From contig CAVUZA010000002.1 of assembly GCA_963745915.1 (NCBI GenBank), positions 868,001 through 932,000 on the forward strand: a stretch of 64,000 nucleotides of DNA, in the 5' to 3' direction. This DNA is from VRUE01 sp963745915. GTDB taxonomy: Bacteria > Actinomycetota > Thermoleophilia > Solirubrobacterales > 70-9. Both the position numbers and the translations under genes were made by a program. Below, piece by piece: positions 49,025 through 58,100 of the stretch. Every line of letters starts with the position of its first letter. Position 1 is the first letter of the stretch. The notes beneath the pieces were generated by a model. That model was not told the DNA's origin. It did not search any database and saw nothing but the letters and a program-made list of their open reading frames with translations.

Positions 49025-49597
49025 ATGAAGCTCGGGCTCGTCGTTGAGGGAGATGGAGAGGTTGCGGCGCTCCCAATCCTTGTCAGACGACACCTTCATG
49101 AGAATCGCAAGATCTTCGATATCGAGGTTGGGAAGCCAAAGAACTCAAAGGGACGGGGAAATCTTGATGCTCCGGGCGGGGTGGAGCGCTATACACAATA
49201 TGCTGCACTACCAGACGACGTGTGTGGCGTGTTGGTGCTTTGTGATTCCGATTCTGACATGGCCTGTGAGTTTGGTCCCACAATGCAAGAACGGGCGGCG
49301 GGCGCTGTTTCAAAGAAGCCCGTAATAGCCACACTGGCCGTCACAGAGTTTGAGAACTGGATTGTTGCGTCGAGTGAGACGGTTGGGAAAGAGGAGCTTC
49401 CACCTGATACCGACTACGAGAATCTTGACGCAGAGTCCGTCATTCGTGGCTGGCGCTTTCCTAGATCGTATGTGAAGCCACTTCATCAGCCCGGATACGC
49501 GCAAGGTCTCGACTTCGAGTTAGTCAAAGCTAGATGCCCATCGTTTGCACGACTGTTGCGCTGCCTGGACGAGTTGATTGACAGCGCAACCCGCTAG
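49025..49597 (+). CDS. DUF4276 Toprim-like partner protein
   Basis: A 190-residue protein starting MKLGLVVEGDGEVAALPILV. It has the acidic pattern of a Toprim-like fold: Glu8 in VVEGDGE and the DSDSD cluster at residues 74-78, then FENWIVASSE. DUF4276/RloB-like proteins are usually the nuclease or effector half of two-gene ATPase systems. It begins 2 bases after the ATPase stop and shares its low-GC codon use, so both genes arrived together. Target (host tRNA, DNA or other) unknown. Confidence 0.8.
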   Translation: MKLGLVVEGDGEVAALPILVRRHLHENRKIFDIEVGKPKNSKGRGNLDAPGGVERYTQYAALPDDVCGVLVLCDSDSDMACEFGPTMQERAAGAVSKKPVIATLAVTEFENWIVASSETVGKEELPPDTDYENLDAESVIRGWRFPRSYVKPLHQPGYAQGLDFELVKARCPSFARLLRCLDELIDSATR

Positions 49598-49609
49598 TGG
49601 AGCTGTAAG

Positions 49610-49846
49610 TCACTGCTCCAATCTGACGGCGACGGTGGTCAAGTCAATCAGCGAAACACCCAAACCCTTGGCAATTCCCTTTACGGTGGCCCAAGTCGGA
49701 TTGGAATGCCCGCGTTCGATCATCGACATGTGGCCGACTGTGATGCCGGCCTCTTGGGCCAGGGCTTCCTGGGTCAGGCCGCGGTCTTCTCGGAGCTGGC
49801 GGATTGCTTTGCCTAGGGCGGGCTGGGGTTGATCTGAGCGGCGCAT
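49610..49846 (-). CDS. XRE-family helix-turn-helix regulator
   Basis: A 78-residue Cro/C1-type protein. The helix-turn-helix is LGKAIRQLREDRGLTQEALA followed by QEAGITVGHMSMIERGHSNP. It is convergent with the defence pair and divergent from the small regulator genes, so it probably represses the element's control region between 49847 and 50055. It has a near-full-length Cro size and no protease or sensor domain. Confidence 0.88.
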   Translation of the reverse strand: MRRSDQPQPALGKAIRQLREDRGLTQEALAQEAGITVGHMSMIERGHSNPTWATVKGIAKGLGVSLIDLTTVAVRLEQ

Positions 49847-50055
49847 CCTCTGCGCACGTTCTCAGACGCGGGCGTTTCGATCCACCTGTCGCAGCACTTG
49901 TGTTTCAGCAGAAGTTGATGTAGCCTCGCCGTCCAACGACAAAGCGCCCCCGCGCTGGTGGAACAGCCGGGGGCATGGCACAGGAGGGATTAGCTCCCAT
50001 GCACCACGACGATACCCCGCGGCGCTCGTTGTCGCCCACCCAGGAGGACGAGATC

Positions 50056-50280
50056 ATGCAGCGCTCGATCCTCACCCAGGTCCTTGTCCTCCATCCGGCG
50101 CAGCTGACGATCCTTGAGCTTGCGCTACGGGTCGATGCGGATTGTGATGCGGACCACGACGCCGTAGAGCGCGCTGTGCGAGAACTGACCTGCGATGGCC
50201 TGCTCGCCTGCAATGGGCGGCGCATCGCACCGAGCAGGGCAGCCATGCGCTTCGAGGAGCTGCTTGGAGGCGTTTCATGA
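50056..50280 (+). CDS. Small winged-helix-like protein
   Basis: A 74-residue protein. The start at 50056 (MQRSILTQVLVLHPAQLTIL) is set by AGGAGG 8 bases upstream; a longer frame from 49975 lacks one. The body (ELALRVDADCDADHDAVERA, VRELTCDGLLACNGRRIAPS) looks like a winged-helix DNA-binding domain. Its stop overlaps the next XRE gene by four bases (ATGA). Probably a regulator of element excision or copy control. Confidence 0.6.
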   Translation: MQRSILTQVLVLHPAQLTILELALRVDADCDADHDAVERAVRELTCDGLLACNGRRIAPSRAAMRFEELLGGVS

Positions 50281-50573
50281 GCGGAGCCTTGATCTCAGCC
50301 GAGTTGAAGGCGCAGCTTGGCGACAACCTGCGCCGCTGCCGCAAGCGGGCCGGCCTCTCCCAGGAAGAGTTGAGCTTCCGGGCGGGGCTTCACCGCACGG
50401 CCGTCGGGCAGATCGAGCGCGGGGAGCGGATCGCCAGGGCCGACACGCTGATCAAGCTCGCAGCGGCCTTGGGCGTCTCGGTGGCCGCGCTGGTCGAGGG
50501 CGTCGCCTGGGAGCCGGGGGTCTTCCGGCCGGGTGGGTTCGGGCTGGCGGGCGAGATCGCGCAGATTCCCTGA
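50277..50573 (+). CDS. XRE-family regulator
   Basis: A 98-residue protein with a central Cro/C1 helix-turn-helix (LGDNLRRCRKRAGLSQEELS and FRAGLHRTAVGQIERGERIA) and a short hydrophobic C-terminus. It overlaps the preceding small gene by four bases and is co-transcribed with it. With the minus-strand XRE gene at 49610 it forms a divergent pair, the usual lysogeny-like switch layout. Confidence 0.85.
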   Translation: MSGALISAELKAQLGDNLRRCRKRAGLSQEELSFRAGLHRTAVGQIERGERIARADTLIKLAAALGVSVAALVEGVAWEPGVFRPGGFGLAGEIAQIP

Positions 50574-50837
50574 GCTTCCTCGCGACCGGATCGAGAACTG
50601 ACCCGCCTGAGTCATCTCATGCAGCCCCGACCTCGAGGAAGGACGCTCTTGACGCATGCGTCGAGCACGGCAGTCCTGCCCTGCCCGAAACGCCCCACCG
50701 CGACCCCTCACACCACATCACTCCGCAGTGATCGCGCCCCCAGCCCCGCACCACCGACACACTATGAACTGCCTGGGAGCCTGCCTTCTGGACGAATGTT
50801 GCGAGGCATTCGCCGCGCTTTGCGGACGTACAAACCG

Positions 50838-51188
50838 ATGGCATCCACGCGCATCAAGCTCGACCCCGAGACGGTGGAGAAGATCGCCCGCCGGGTGGTC
50901 GAGATTCTGGAACGCCGCGGCTTGCAGAAGCGAGAGCTTGTCGATGCCGCCGAGCTTGCCCGGCGCTTCGGGATCGAGCGCTCCTGGGTCTACTCCCACG
51001 CAATTGAGCTTGGCGCTGTGAAGCTCGGTGACGGGGCCAAACCTCGGCTTCGATTCGATCCGGAGATTGCGGCGCGGGTGCTGCGGAAGGTCGGTGAGGC
51101 TCCAGCGGCTGACCCGCCTCGCGGGTCAGAGGGTCGAGGGGAGTTGTTGCCGATTCGGGGGGAGTCCCCGCCGCCCCCAGCGGCTTAG
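50838..51188 (+). CDS. Excisionase-like helix-turn-helix protein
   Basis: A 116-residue protein from the ATG at 50838 (MASTRIKLDPETVEKIARRV). The DNA-binding part is LVDAAELARRFGIERSWVYS plus HAIELGAVKLGDGAKPRLRF, like MerR-type excisionases with the winged turn. The C-terminus is Pro/Gly-rich. It lies 6 bases before the integrase on the same strand, the standard position for a recombination directionality factor. A longer frame from 50619 exists, but its N-terminal part has no coding bias. The gap 50574-50837 shows no further gene. Confidence 0.75.
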   Translation: MASTRIKLDPETVEKIARRVVEILERRGLQKRELVDAAELARRFGIERSWVYSHAIELGAVKLGDGAKPRLRFDPEIAARVLRKVGEAPAADPPRGSEGRGELLPIRGESPPPPAA

Positions 51189-51194
51189 ATTGGG

Positions 51195-52427
51195 ATGGCA
51201 CGTCGAGCGACAGGGCAGGTGATCGACCCACAGGACGGACGCTCCTGGGCGATCCGCTTCCGCGCCTACGGCAAGCGGCGCTACGTGGCGCTCGGCACCG
51301 CCGAGGAAGGCTGGAATCGCAAGCGAGCCGAGGCCGAGCTGCGGCACGTCTTGGCTGACGTGGAACGCGGACTCTGGCGGCCCTACGAGCCGGCTCAGGC
51401 TCCGCAGGTGGCCGAAGCGCCGACCTTTCATGAGTTCGCCTCGGAATGGATGGAGGGTCGTGAGCCGGAGCTGCGCGAGAAGACCATCAAGAGCTACTGC
51501 TGGCTGCTGAGCTGCCACCTCCTTCCCAACTTCGCCCGGATGCACCTCGACCAGATCGGGCCGGAGGACGTTGACCGTTACAAGGCGGCCAAGCTCCGCG
51601 AGGGCGCGCTTGGGCCGAACCAGATCAACAAGTCGCTCGGGCTGCTGGCGATGGTCCTCGACGCCGCCGGCGACTACGGGCACATCGACGCGGCGCGCAA
51701 TCCGGCACGCGGGAGAAGGCGGCGGGTCAAGCGCAGCACCCCGAACCGGCCGACCGTGGAGCCGGAGCAACTGCCCTCCCTCCTCGAGGCCGCCGGGAAG
51801 CTGCGGCCGATGGTGGCGACGATGGCCGGGGCCGGGCTGCGCAACGGCGAGACCTGCGGCCTCGACTGGCCCGACTTCGATCCGGCCAGCGGGACGCTGA
51901 CCGTGGGCGAATCGAAGACTGAGGCGGGTATTCGCCAAGTCGATCTACCCGATGCCCTGCGCAAGGAACTCACCACCTACAAGCTCCGCACGTTGCGCAG
52001 CAGCGAGGGGCCGATGTTCCGCAACCGCAATGGGCAGCGACAGAGCGTCAGCAACGTCGAGAGGCGCTTGAAGACGGCGATCCACCGAGCCAACAGGAGA
52101 CTCGATGAGCTGGGGCTGCGGCCGATTGACGAGGCCGTGACGCCGCACTCGCTGCGCCGCCTCTACGCCAGTCTGCGCTTCGCCTTGGGCGACGATCCGG
52201 TGTACGTGGCGAACCAGCTTGGGCACACCGAGCCGGGGTTCTCGATGAAGGTCTACGCTAGTGCTGTGCGCCGCCGCGAGAGGCTGATCGGCGTGGCGCT
52301 TCGCGAGTTCGATGCAGCCCTCGAATGGGCAGCAATGGGCAGCGGAGAGCCTGTTTCTGTCGAATCTGAGCCGAGCGCGGACGACTCACAATCGCTGGAA
52401 ACGGCTCAGCAGAGCCTTTTCCGGTAG
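51195..52427 (+). CDS. int: Tyrosine integrase
   Basis: A 410-residue phage-type tyrosine recombinase. An N-terminal AP2-like/arm-binding segment (GRSWAIRFRAYGKRRYVALG) precedes the core-binding domain (FHEFASEWMEGREPELREKT) and the catalytic domain. Active-site residues are Arg216 (GLRNGE), His318-x-x-Arg321 (HSLRR), His344 (LGHTEPG) and Tyr354. It integrates the element at tRNA-Arg. The stop is 3 bases before the tRNA 5' end, so the gene reads straight into attR. Confidence 0.95.
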   Translation: MARRATGQVIDPQDGRSWAIRFRAYGKRRYVALGTAEEGWNRKRAEAELRHVLADVERGLWRPYEPAQAPQVAEAPTFHEFASEWMEGREPELREKTIKSYCWLLSCHLLPNFARMHLDQIGPEDVDRYKAAKLREGALGPNQINKSLGLLAMVLDAAGDYGHIDAARNPARGRRRRVKRSTPNRPTVEPEQLPSLLEAAGKLRPMVATMAGAGLRNGETCGLDWPDFDPASGTLTVGESKTEAGIRQVDLPDALRKELTTYKLRTLRSSEGPMFRNRNGQRQSVSNVERRLKTAIHRANRRLDELGLRPIDEAVTPHSLRRLYASLRFALGDDPVYVANQLGHTEPGFSMKVYASAVRRRERLIGVALREFDAALEWAAMGSGEPVSVESEPSADDSQSLETAQQSLFR

Positions 52428-52430
52428 CCC

Positions 52431-52504
<74 letters not shown>

Positions 52505-52595
52505 CTTCGTGCGTGAGGGGCTGAATGGCCTTTACGGTGGTCGTACCCCGTGGGCAGGGAGAGGAGAGGCGACCCCGGCTCCGCGGAACCGCTCG

Positions 52596-52790
52596 TTACC
52601 GACCGCCCTCCGGCGGCGGAATCTCGAGTTGCTTGCAGATCGACCGTGCCAACTTCCAGTCGATCTCACGGTGTCGGGGCACTGCGGACCGCGGCCCGCT
52701 CGGCGCGATCCAGCGGGTGTGGTTGCCGCCCTCGTCGAGCTTTCGGCACCCATGCTCTCGCAGGTGCCGCTCGAGCTTTCGTCGCTTCAC
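52596..52790 (-). CDS. hicA: HicA-like toxin
   Basis: A 64-residue protein from a GTG start (MKRRKLERHLREHGCRKLDE). It has the HicA dsRBD-like core with the catalytic His in GGNHTRWIAPSG and the typical RSAVPRHREIDWKLARSICK end. HicA toxins cleave mRNA. The start overlaps the stop of the upstream HicB gene (GTGA), giving an antitoxin-first order, the reverse of the common hicA-hicB layout. Confidence 0.88.
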   Translation of the reverse strand: MKRRKLERHLREHGCRKLDEGGNHTRWIAPSGPRSAVPRHREIDWKLARSICKQLEIPPPEGGR

Positions 52791-52996
52791 GCGACCTTGA
52801 GGTGCAGCAGCTCGCGCTCGCGCTTCTCGTCGGGCTCGGGAGAAAGCATCAACGCCAAGGCGTCGAGCACGTTCTCCCGTGCCTCCTCGCGGCTGCGCCC
52901 CTGGCTGAGCGCACCGGGCACGGCTGGGATTGAAGCAACGATCCAGCCGTCGTCGCCGTCCTCGTAGAGGATCGTCAGATCGACGGTTCCGCTCAT
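52787..52996 (-). CDS. hicB: HicB-like antitoxin
   Basis: A 69-residue protein (MSGTVDLTILYEDGDDGWIV). The HicB-type partial RNase H fold is visible in ASIPAVPGALSQGRSREEAR followed by ENVLDALALML. There is no C-terminal DNA-binding domain, so it probably neutralises HicA by direct binding. Both genes lie just outside the integrated element on the tRNA 3' side. Confidence 0.88.
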   Translation of the reverse strand: MSGTVDLTILYEDGDDGWIVASIPAVPGALSQGRSREEARENVLDALALMLSPEPDEKRERELLHLKVA

Positions 52997-53127
52997 GAGC
53001 GCATTGTACGCGCCCTGGGTTGATCCGAGCCCCCGATCCGGCTCCATCCCTACCGCTCCATGCGCCAGGGAGACCGGCTTGCCCTCGATGCAAGCCGCCG
53101 GGTTCGTCTTGTATCTCGCTGGGGGCG

Positions 53128-55080
53128 TCAGGGACGGCGGTGGTGCTTGCTGGCGCGGTGGCGGCGCTTGCCGCGCTTGTGCTGGCGCTTCTTGACCTTG
53201 ACGCACCTGGGCTTGCGGTGGCGGACCTTCTTCTTGCGGAAGCCGCGGCGGCAGCGGTTGAGGCAGCGGGTCTTGCCGTGGACCTTCTTCTTGGCGAAGC
53301 CGTGGCGGCAGCGGACTCGCTTGGCGGCCGGCGAGGGCGCTGGCGCGGGCGGGGCGGCGATTGTTGGTGGCGGGGCCGAGGGTGGCTGGGTCGTCGGAGG
53401 ATCCGGCTCTTCTTCCGGCGGCGGGCAAAGCTCCGGTTTCGTCTCGCAGGTGTCGGCCAGGGTGGTGAAGGAGCCGGCGCTGGATTCGCCGGTTCCCGAG
53501 TTGTTGGTGACAACCACCCGGAAGCGATATTCCGTATCGGCGGTGAGCCCGCTCACGCTGGCCGTAACCGGTTCGGCGCTGGTCCCGTAGGGCGTGAAGA
53601 GGCATTCTTCGGAGGCGGCTCCCGCGAATTCGTCTTCGGCGAACCCGGCGGCATCGATGTACTCGAAGTGGCAATCGGACACCGAGCCGCCGCGCGGGTT
53701 CGCGGCGCCGCCGAGGGTCGCTGAGGTCTGGGCGACCGACGAGGCCGAGCCGGTCGAGACATCAGGCGGCAGTGGCGGCAGGGTGGTGAAGGTGAGGGGG
53801 GTGCCTTCGGAGCTGCCGCCGTTTGTCGCCGCCGAGACCTTGAAGTGGTATTCGGTACCCGGCGTCAGACCGGATAGGTGCGCGAAGGTCGGCACCGGAT
53901 CGGCGCCGACGACGAACGGGCAGGAGGCGGTTTCAGCAGCGGAGAAGCCGTTGGCCAGGAAATCGGCATGGTCGGTGTAGTGGAAGCGGCACTCGGTCAG
54001 GCCGTGGTTGTTGGGGTCCACCGTCGCGTTGAGGTTTGCTTCGACCTGGCCGACGGAGCTGGCTGGACTCGTCGCCGCAACTGGCGCCGGTATCGAGCCG
54101 ACGCGATCGAAGACGCGGACCTTGTCAGCCTTCGAGTCGGCGACGTAGACCTTGCGCGTGGTGGCGTTGACGACGATCTGACCGGCGCCCAGGGCGCCGA
54201 ATTCCGGCGAGGACAGGGTGCCGCCGCCGAAGTCGTCGAACTGGACGCCGCTCGAGTCGTAGGCGACGACGTGGTAGCTGCCCTGCTCGAGGTCGCCGAC
54301 CAGCACGTCGTCGCTGACCGGATCGACGCCGACCGAGACCGCCCCGCGCCCGCTTTGCAGGACAGAGCTGTAGACGTAGGTCCCGCCCGACGGTTCGAAG
54401 ACGAGGACACGGCCGCCCCCGGCTCGGTCGACGACGTAGAGGTCGCCGCCGGAGTCGAAGGCGACGCTGGCCGGTTCGGAGAAGGCGCCGCCGGGACAGC
54501 CCGTGCAGCTGATCGTGTCTTCGAGCGAGCCTGCCGCGTCGAAAACCTGAACGTTCGCCGTCCCGTCATTGGGCAGGAAGACACGGCCGGCCGCGTCGGT
54601 CGCGATCTGCGGCGCCTTTGCCTTGGCCGGTGTGAACGTCCCTTCCAGAGCGCCCGTCGGAGAGAAAACGTTCATCTGCGCCGTGCCCTGCGTGCCGAAC
54701 GGGGTTTCGAGCTCCACCTGGTAGGCGAAGACGCTGTGGTCCGCGGGACTCACCGCCACTCCGGCGAAGAAGTCGCTGCCGCCAGCGTGGAAGGGTGAGT
54801 TGGGTTCCGGCGTCCCAGCCGGGCTCAGCTTCTCGATCTGCCCGGCGCCGCCATTGGACCTGCTCGCCGCCAGCTCGGTGACGTAGAGGGTCTGAGTCAC
54901 CTGGTCGAAGGCAAGACCGTGCGGAAGCGGAAGTGCGGTGGCGATCGACGCGGGCGACGCGCCCACTTCGTAGCCGGGGCCGGCGTGAGCGTCGGCTGCC
55001 GTGGCGAGCACCGCGATGAGTGCCGCGAAAACGACCTGAGCCGCGGCGCGAAAGCGCCTTGCCTCCCCCTGCCTCGCCAC
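53128..55080 (-). CDS. Secreted NHL/fibronectin-like protein with basic tail
   Basis: A 650-residue protein with a signal peptide (FRAAAQVVFAALIAVLATAA, cleavage near DAHA). The N-terminal 330 residues form an NHL-like beta-propeller (HGLAFDQVTQTLYVTELAAS, VAFDSGGDLYVVDRAGGGRV). Two fibronectin-like domains (SSVGQVEANLNATVDPNNHG, SGLTPGTEYHFKVSAATNGG) follow. A Pro-rich linker leads to a Lys/Arg-rich C-terminus with Cys pairs (RCRHGFAKKKVHGKTRCLNR). The tail probably stays bound to the cell envelope. Function unknown. Confidence 0.85.
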   Translation of the reverse strand: MARQGEARRFRAAAQVVFAALIAVLATAADAHAGPGYEVGASPASIATALPLPHGLAFDQVTQTLYVTELAASRSNGGAGQIEKLSPAGTPEPNSPFHAGGSDFFAGVAVSPADHSVFAYQVELETPFGTQGTAQMNVFSPTGALEGTFTPAKAKAPQIATDAAGRVFLPNDGTANVQVFDAAGSLEDTISCTGCPGGAFSEPASVAFDSGGDLYVVDRAGGGRVLVFEPSGGTYVYSSVLQSGRGAVSVGVDPVSDDVLVGDLEQGSYHVVAYDSSGVQFDDFGGGTLSSPEFGALGAGQIVVNATTRKVYVADSKADKVRVFDRVGSIPAPVAATSPASSVGQVEANLNATVDPNNHGLTECRFHYTDHADFLANGFSAAETASCPFVVGADPVPTFAHLSGLTPGTEYHFKVSAATNGGSSEGTPLTFTTLPPLPPDVSTGSASSVAQTSATLGGAANPRGGSVSDCHFEYIDAAGFAEDEFAGAASEECLFTPYGTSAEPVTASVSGLTADTEYRFRVVVTNNSGTGESSAGSFTTLADTCETKPELCPPPEEEPDPPTTQPPSAPPPTIAAPPAPAPSPAAKRVRCRHGFAKKKVHGKTRCLNRCRRGFRKKKVRHRKPRCVKVKKRQHKRGKRRHRASKHHRRP

Positions 55081-55130
55081 TGCCTACCCCCTGCGATTCG
55101 AATCTGCGAACTACAGCGTTTACTCAGATC

Positions 55131-55158
55131 AGGGTAGTGCCCGGGGACGAGGCGTCAA
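55131..55158 (-). promoter_or_regulatory. Promoter for the NHL-like gene at 53128-55080
   Basis: On the minus strand TTGACG (55158-55153) and TACCCT (55136-55131) are separated by 16 bases, close to a sigma-70-type consensus. The start codon at 55080 lies about 50 bases downstream of the -10 box. Transcription is expected toward lower coordinates. Confidence 0.6.
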
Positions 55159-55176
55159 GCCTCCTTCATCGAAGCT

Positions 55177-58100
55177 TCATGGAGCCCGCCGCAGATGCCG
55201 CCTATGCGCCCGCTTGGAGCGCTTCTTGGCCTTCCCGCACTTGGCCTTGAGCTTGGGCCTGAACACCGAGCGATCGCCGTTCTGCGCATTGAAGACCGCC
55301 TTGGCCCTCGGGGTGCGGCCCTTGCAGATGTTGCGGGAGTTCTGCAGCAGGCCCTTCTTGCCGCCCTGGAAGGTGAAGACCGCCCAGGAGACCGGCACGT
55401 CGGGGACGACGTCGAAGGTGTTGCGGATGCCGCCGTTCTTGGAGTCGATCCGGCCGGAGAGGTCGACGTCGATCAGCCCGCCGCGGAAGGTGGCTACGAG
55501 GTCGGGGAGGGGGTTGTTGGAGCTACGTAGGTAGATCGGGCCGCTTAGGACTTCGTCCAGCAGCGGGCTCTTGGCCTTGACCGTGCCGTAGATCGAGCCT
55601 CGGGGGCAGCTGTTCGCTGCGAACTGCACCCTGGTGCAGATCGTCTTGATGTGGCCCTGGTCGAGGAACTCGCTGTGGGGCAGGGCTACCGAGGCGCTTG
55701 CCGTGTTGGCATCGCCTTCGGGGAAGCGCGCTACGGCTCTGAGCTTGGGGTGGGCGCCTCGTTTGGTGCCGCCGAAGAGCCTCAGGGCGAGCTTTGGCTT
55801 GAACTCCAGGGAGGCGCAGGAGCCGACCTGGAAGGGGCTCTGGGCGTTGAACACCGCTCCCCCGGCTCCGGAGATCTCCCCGTCCACCGACATGCGAGAG
55901 CAGTTGGTCGGGTTGAGGGTCGTGTCGGGGCGGTCGATTCGCAGGCGCACGTCTCTGGTGCGGAGGATCACTCCGTGGAGGATCGTCGGGAAGGGGTCTG
56001 AGACCGCGGTGACCTGGGCGGTGGTGGGGTCGATCTGAAGCGCGGCGCGGACCACCACGTTGCCGAGGTCGAAGGGGCCGGCTATCGCCGGGGCGACTAC
56101 TGCCAAAGACAGTGGGGCGCCCTTGTAGGGGCCGGCCAGGTAGACCTTGCCGCCGAAGTAGTTGGGGCCGGGGCCTGCTCCCAGGCCGGCTGAGATCGAG
56201 CCGAACTCCGAGGAGGCCGGGCAGGCGGGGTTGTCTCGCTCTCCCGCACCGGCGAACTCCGCCGTCGAGATCGAGGCTATGGCCTGATCGGGGCAGAGCG
56301 TCTTGCCGGCGAGCTTGCCGACCAGGCCCGGGGGCAGGACGGTCTTGACCCCGGTCAGCTCCTGTTCGTCATCGCTTCGGCTGAGGCGGAAGAGGAACGG
56401 GGAGTAGGCGCCCGCCACCGGGTTCAGGGTGCCGCCCGAGAAGTCGGGGTGGAAGGGGCGGCGACCTTCGTCGGGCGGGCAGGGGGTGCCGTTGGGCCCT
56501 TCGGTGACCTCGTAGGTGTTGGAGGCGTCGACGGGGTTCTGCGGCTGGGCGTAGGAGGCGACTTCGACGCCGAACTTCTGGGTGCCGCAGGAGGGCGGGG
56601 AGACCAGCGGTGCTCTGGGGCCGCTCCTGAACTTCAAGACGAAGTCGTCGAACGGGAACTGGGGCAGGTCGTCGAAGACGGTGGTGATCTGGCCGGTGTT
56701 CGGATCGACGTCGATCCTTCCCGGGATCTTGATCAGGGCGCCGCGTTCTTCGGTGTCCTCGGCGACCATCAGCAAGGCGAAGGTCGAGCCGTAGGGGTTG
56801 TCGTCCTGGGCGGCCAGGTACATGCTTCCCTCCGCCGAGCGCGGCAATAGCGGCGTGTGGATCTCGACTTCGCCGATCCGCGAGGCGTCGGGGCAGGCCA
56901 CCTGTTCGTTGGTGCCGAGCTTCATCTGCTCAAGGGTGCAGCTGCGCAGCCCGTCGGCGAAGGAGGGGCTGAAGCTCATCCCCTTGGGCAGGCGCACCGT
57001 GGCCCGCTTCACCGGCGGGGTCGCCAGGGCGTTGGGGTTTTCGTTCTGGGCGACCTTGATGTGGACGTCGAGGCCGGTGGGCGTGTTGGCCTGCTTGCCG
57101 GTCGGTTCGATCTCCACGTCGGGTTCGAAGCGGGGGCGCTCGCAGTGGGTCATCTTGCCCGGCAGGGTGTAGGTGAGTTCGGGGCCGAAGTTGCCCGTTT
57201 CCTGCCAGGAGTCGTAGTGGTGCAGGCGCATCACGTTGTCGGATTCGCACTGGGAGGGGAGCGAGAGGAAGGGCTTGACCGTGGCGTCGGTGGGGCACGA
57301 TCCGGAGGTGTTGCCGCTGCCGTTGTCGGAGAATGCCTCGCAGCGCTCGATGTCGTGGCTCGGGTGGGCAGGCACGCCCCACAGCGTCAGCTTCTGGCTG
57401 AACGGCGGCAGCGCCTCGTTGATGTCGGGCACGTGGGTGGTGATCGCATACCGGTTCGCCGCGTCTAGCGACGCTTTGATGTGGACCGGGTTGCCGGCGA
57501 AGATGAAGGCCAGGTCGGTGACGGTGCCCCGTGGGTGGCTCATGTTGAACACACCGGTACTGATCGTCTGGTACCTCTGGGAGAAGATCGGGTAAAGGGT
57601 GAGGTCGATGCGGCCCACCTGACTCGAGCGCGGGCACGTGGTCAGGCCCAGGTTCGATGGCTCACACTCGCCGACCGCGGTCGGGGCGCCGACGAAGCCC
57701 GGCGGCAGATCGACGTTCAGGTCGCGGATGAAGCCGGAAGCGAGCTTGCGCCTCGGGTCGCCGGCCAGGCCGGGGGTGGGCGCGTCTTCGGAGTTGAAGT
57801 CGAAGGCCGTGGTCAGCAGGTCGGGGTGTGCCCCTGCTTCCCGTTCGGTCGTCAGGCCGTTGGTCTGGAAGAAGTCCGAAACGAAGCTGTTGTCGACGAT
57901 GCCGAAGCCAGCTGTGGTCGGATCGATGCGGGTCAGCTCAACGGCGGTCGCCGTCGTCGTCGCCCCGCCCCCTTCGACCTTGGCGCTCGCGAAGCGGCTG
58001 CCGCTCGCCGAGGGCGCGACGTCGACCACGACGGTGAGCGAGCGCGAAGCGGTATGGCGCGAGATCGTCGACGTCGTCGTGCAGGTGATGACCGCGTCGC

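Noticed and set aside
49975..50280. Longer version of the small winged-helix gene
   Set aside because: The extra 27 residues have poor coding bias, and the strong AGGAGG site supports the start at 50056.
53878..54798. Plus-strand frames opposite the NHL-like secreted proteins
   Set aside because: They mirror codon bias of the true minus-strand gene and lack signal peptide, ribosome site and any motif.
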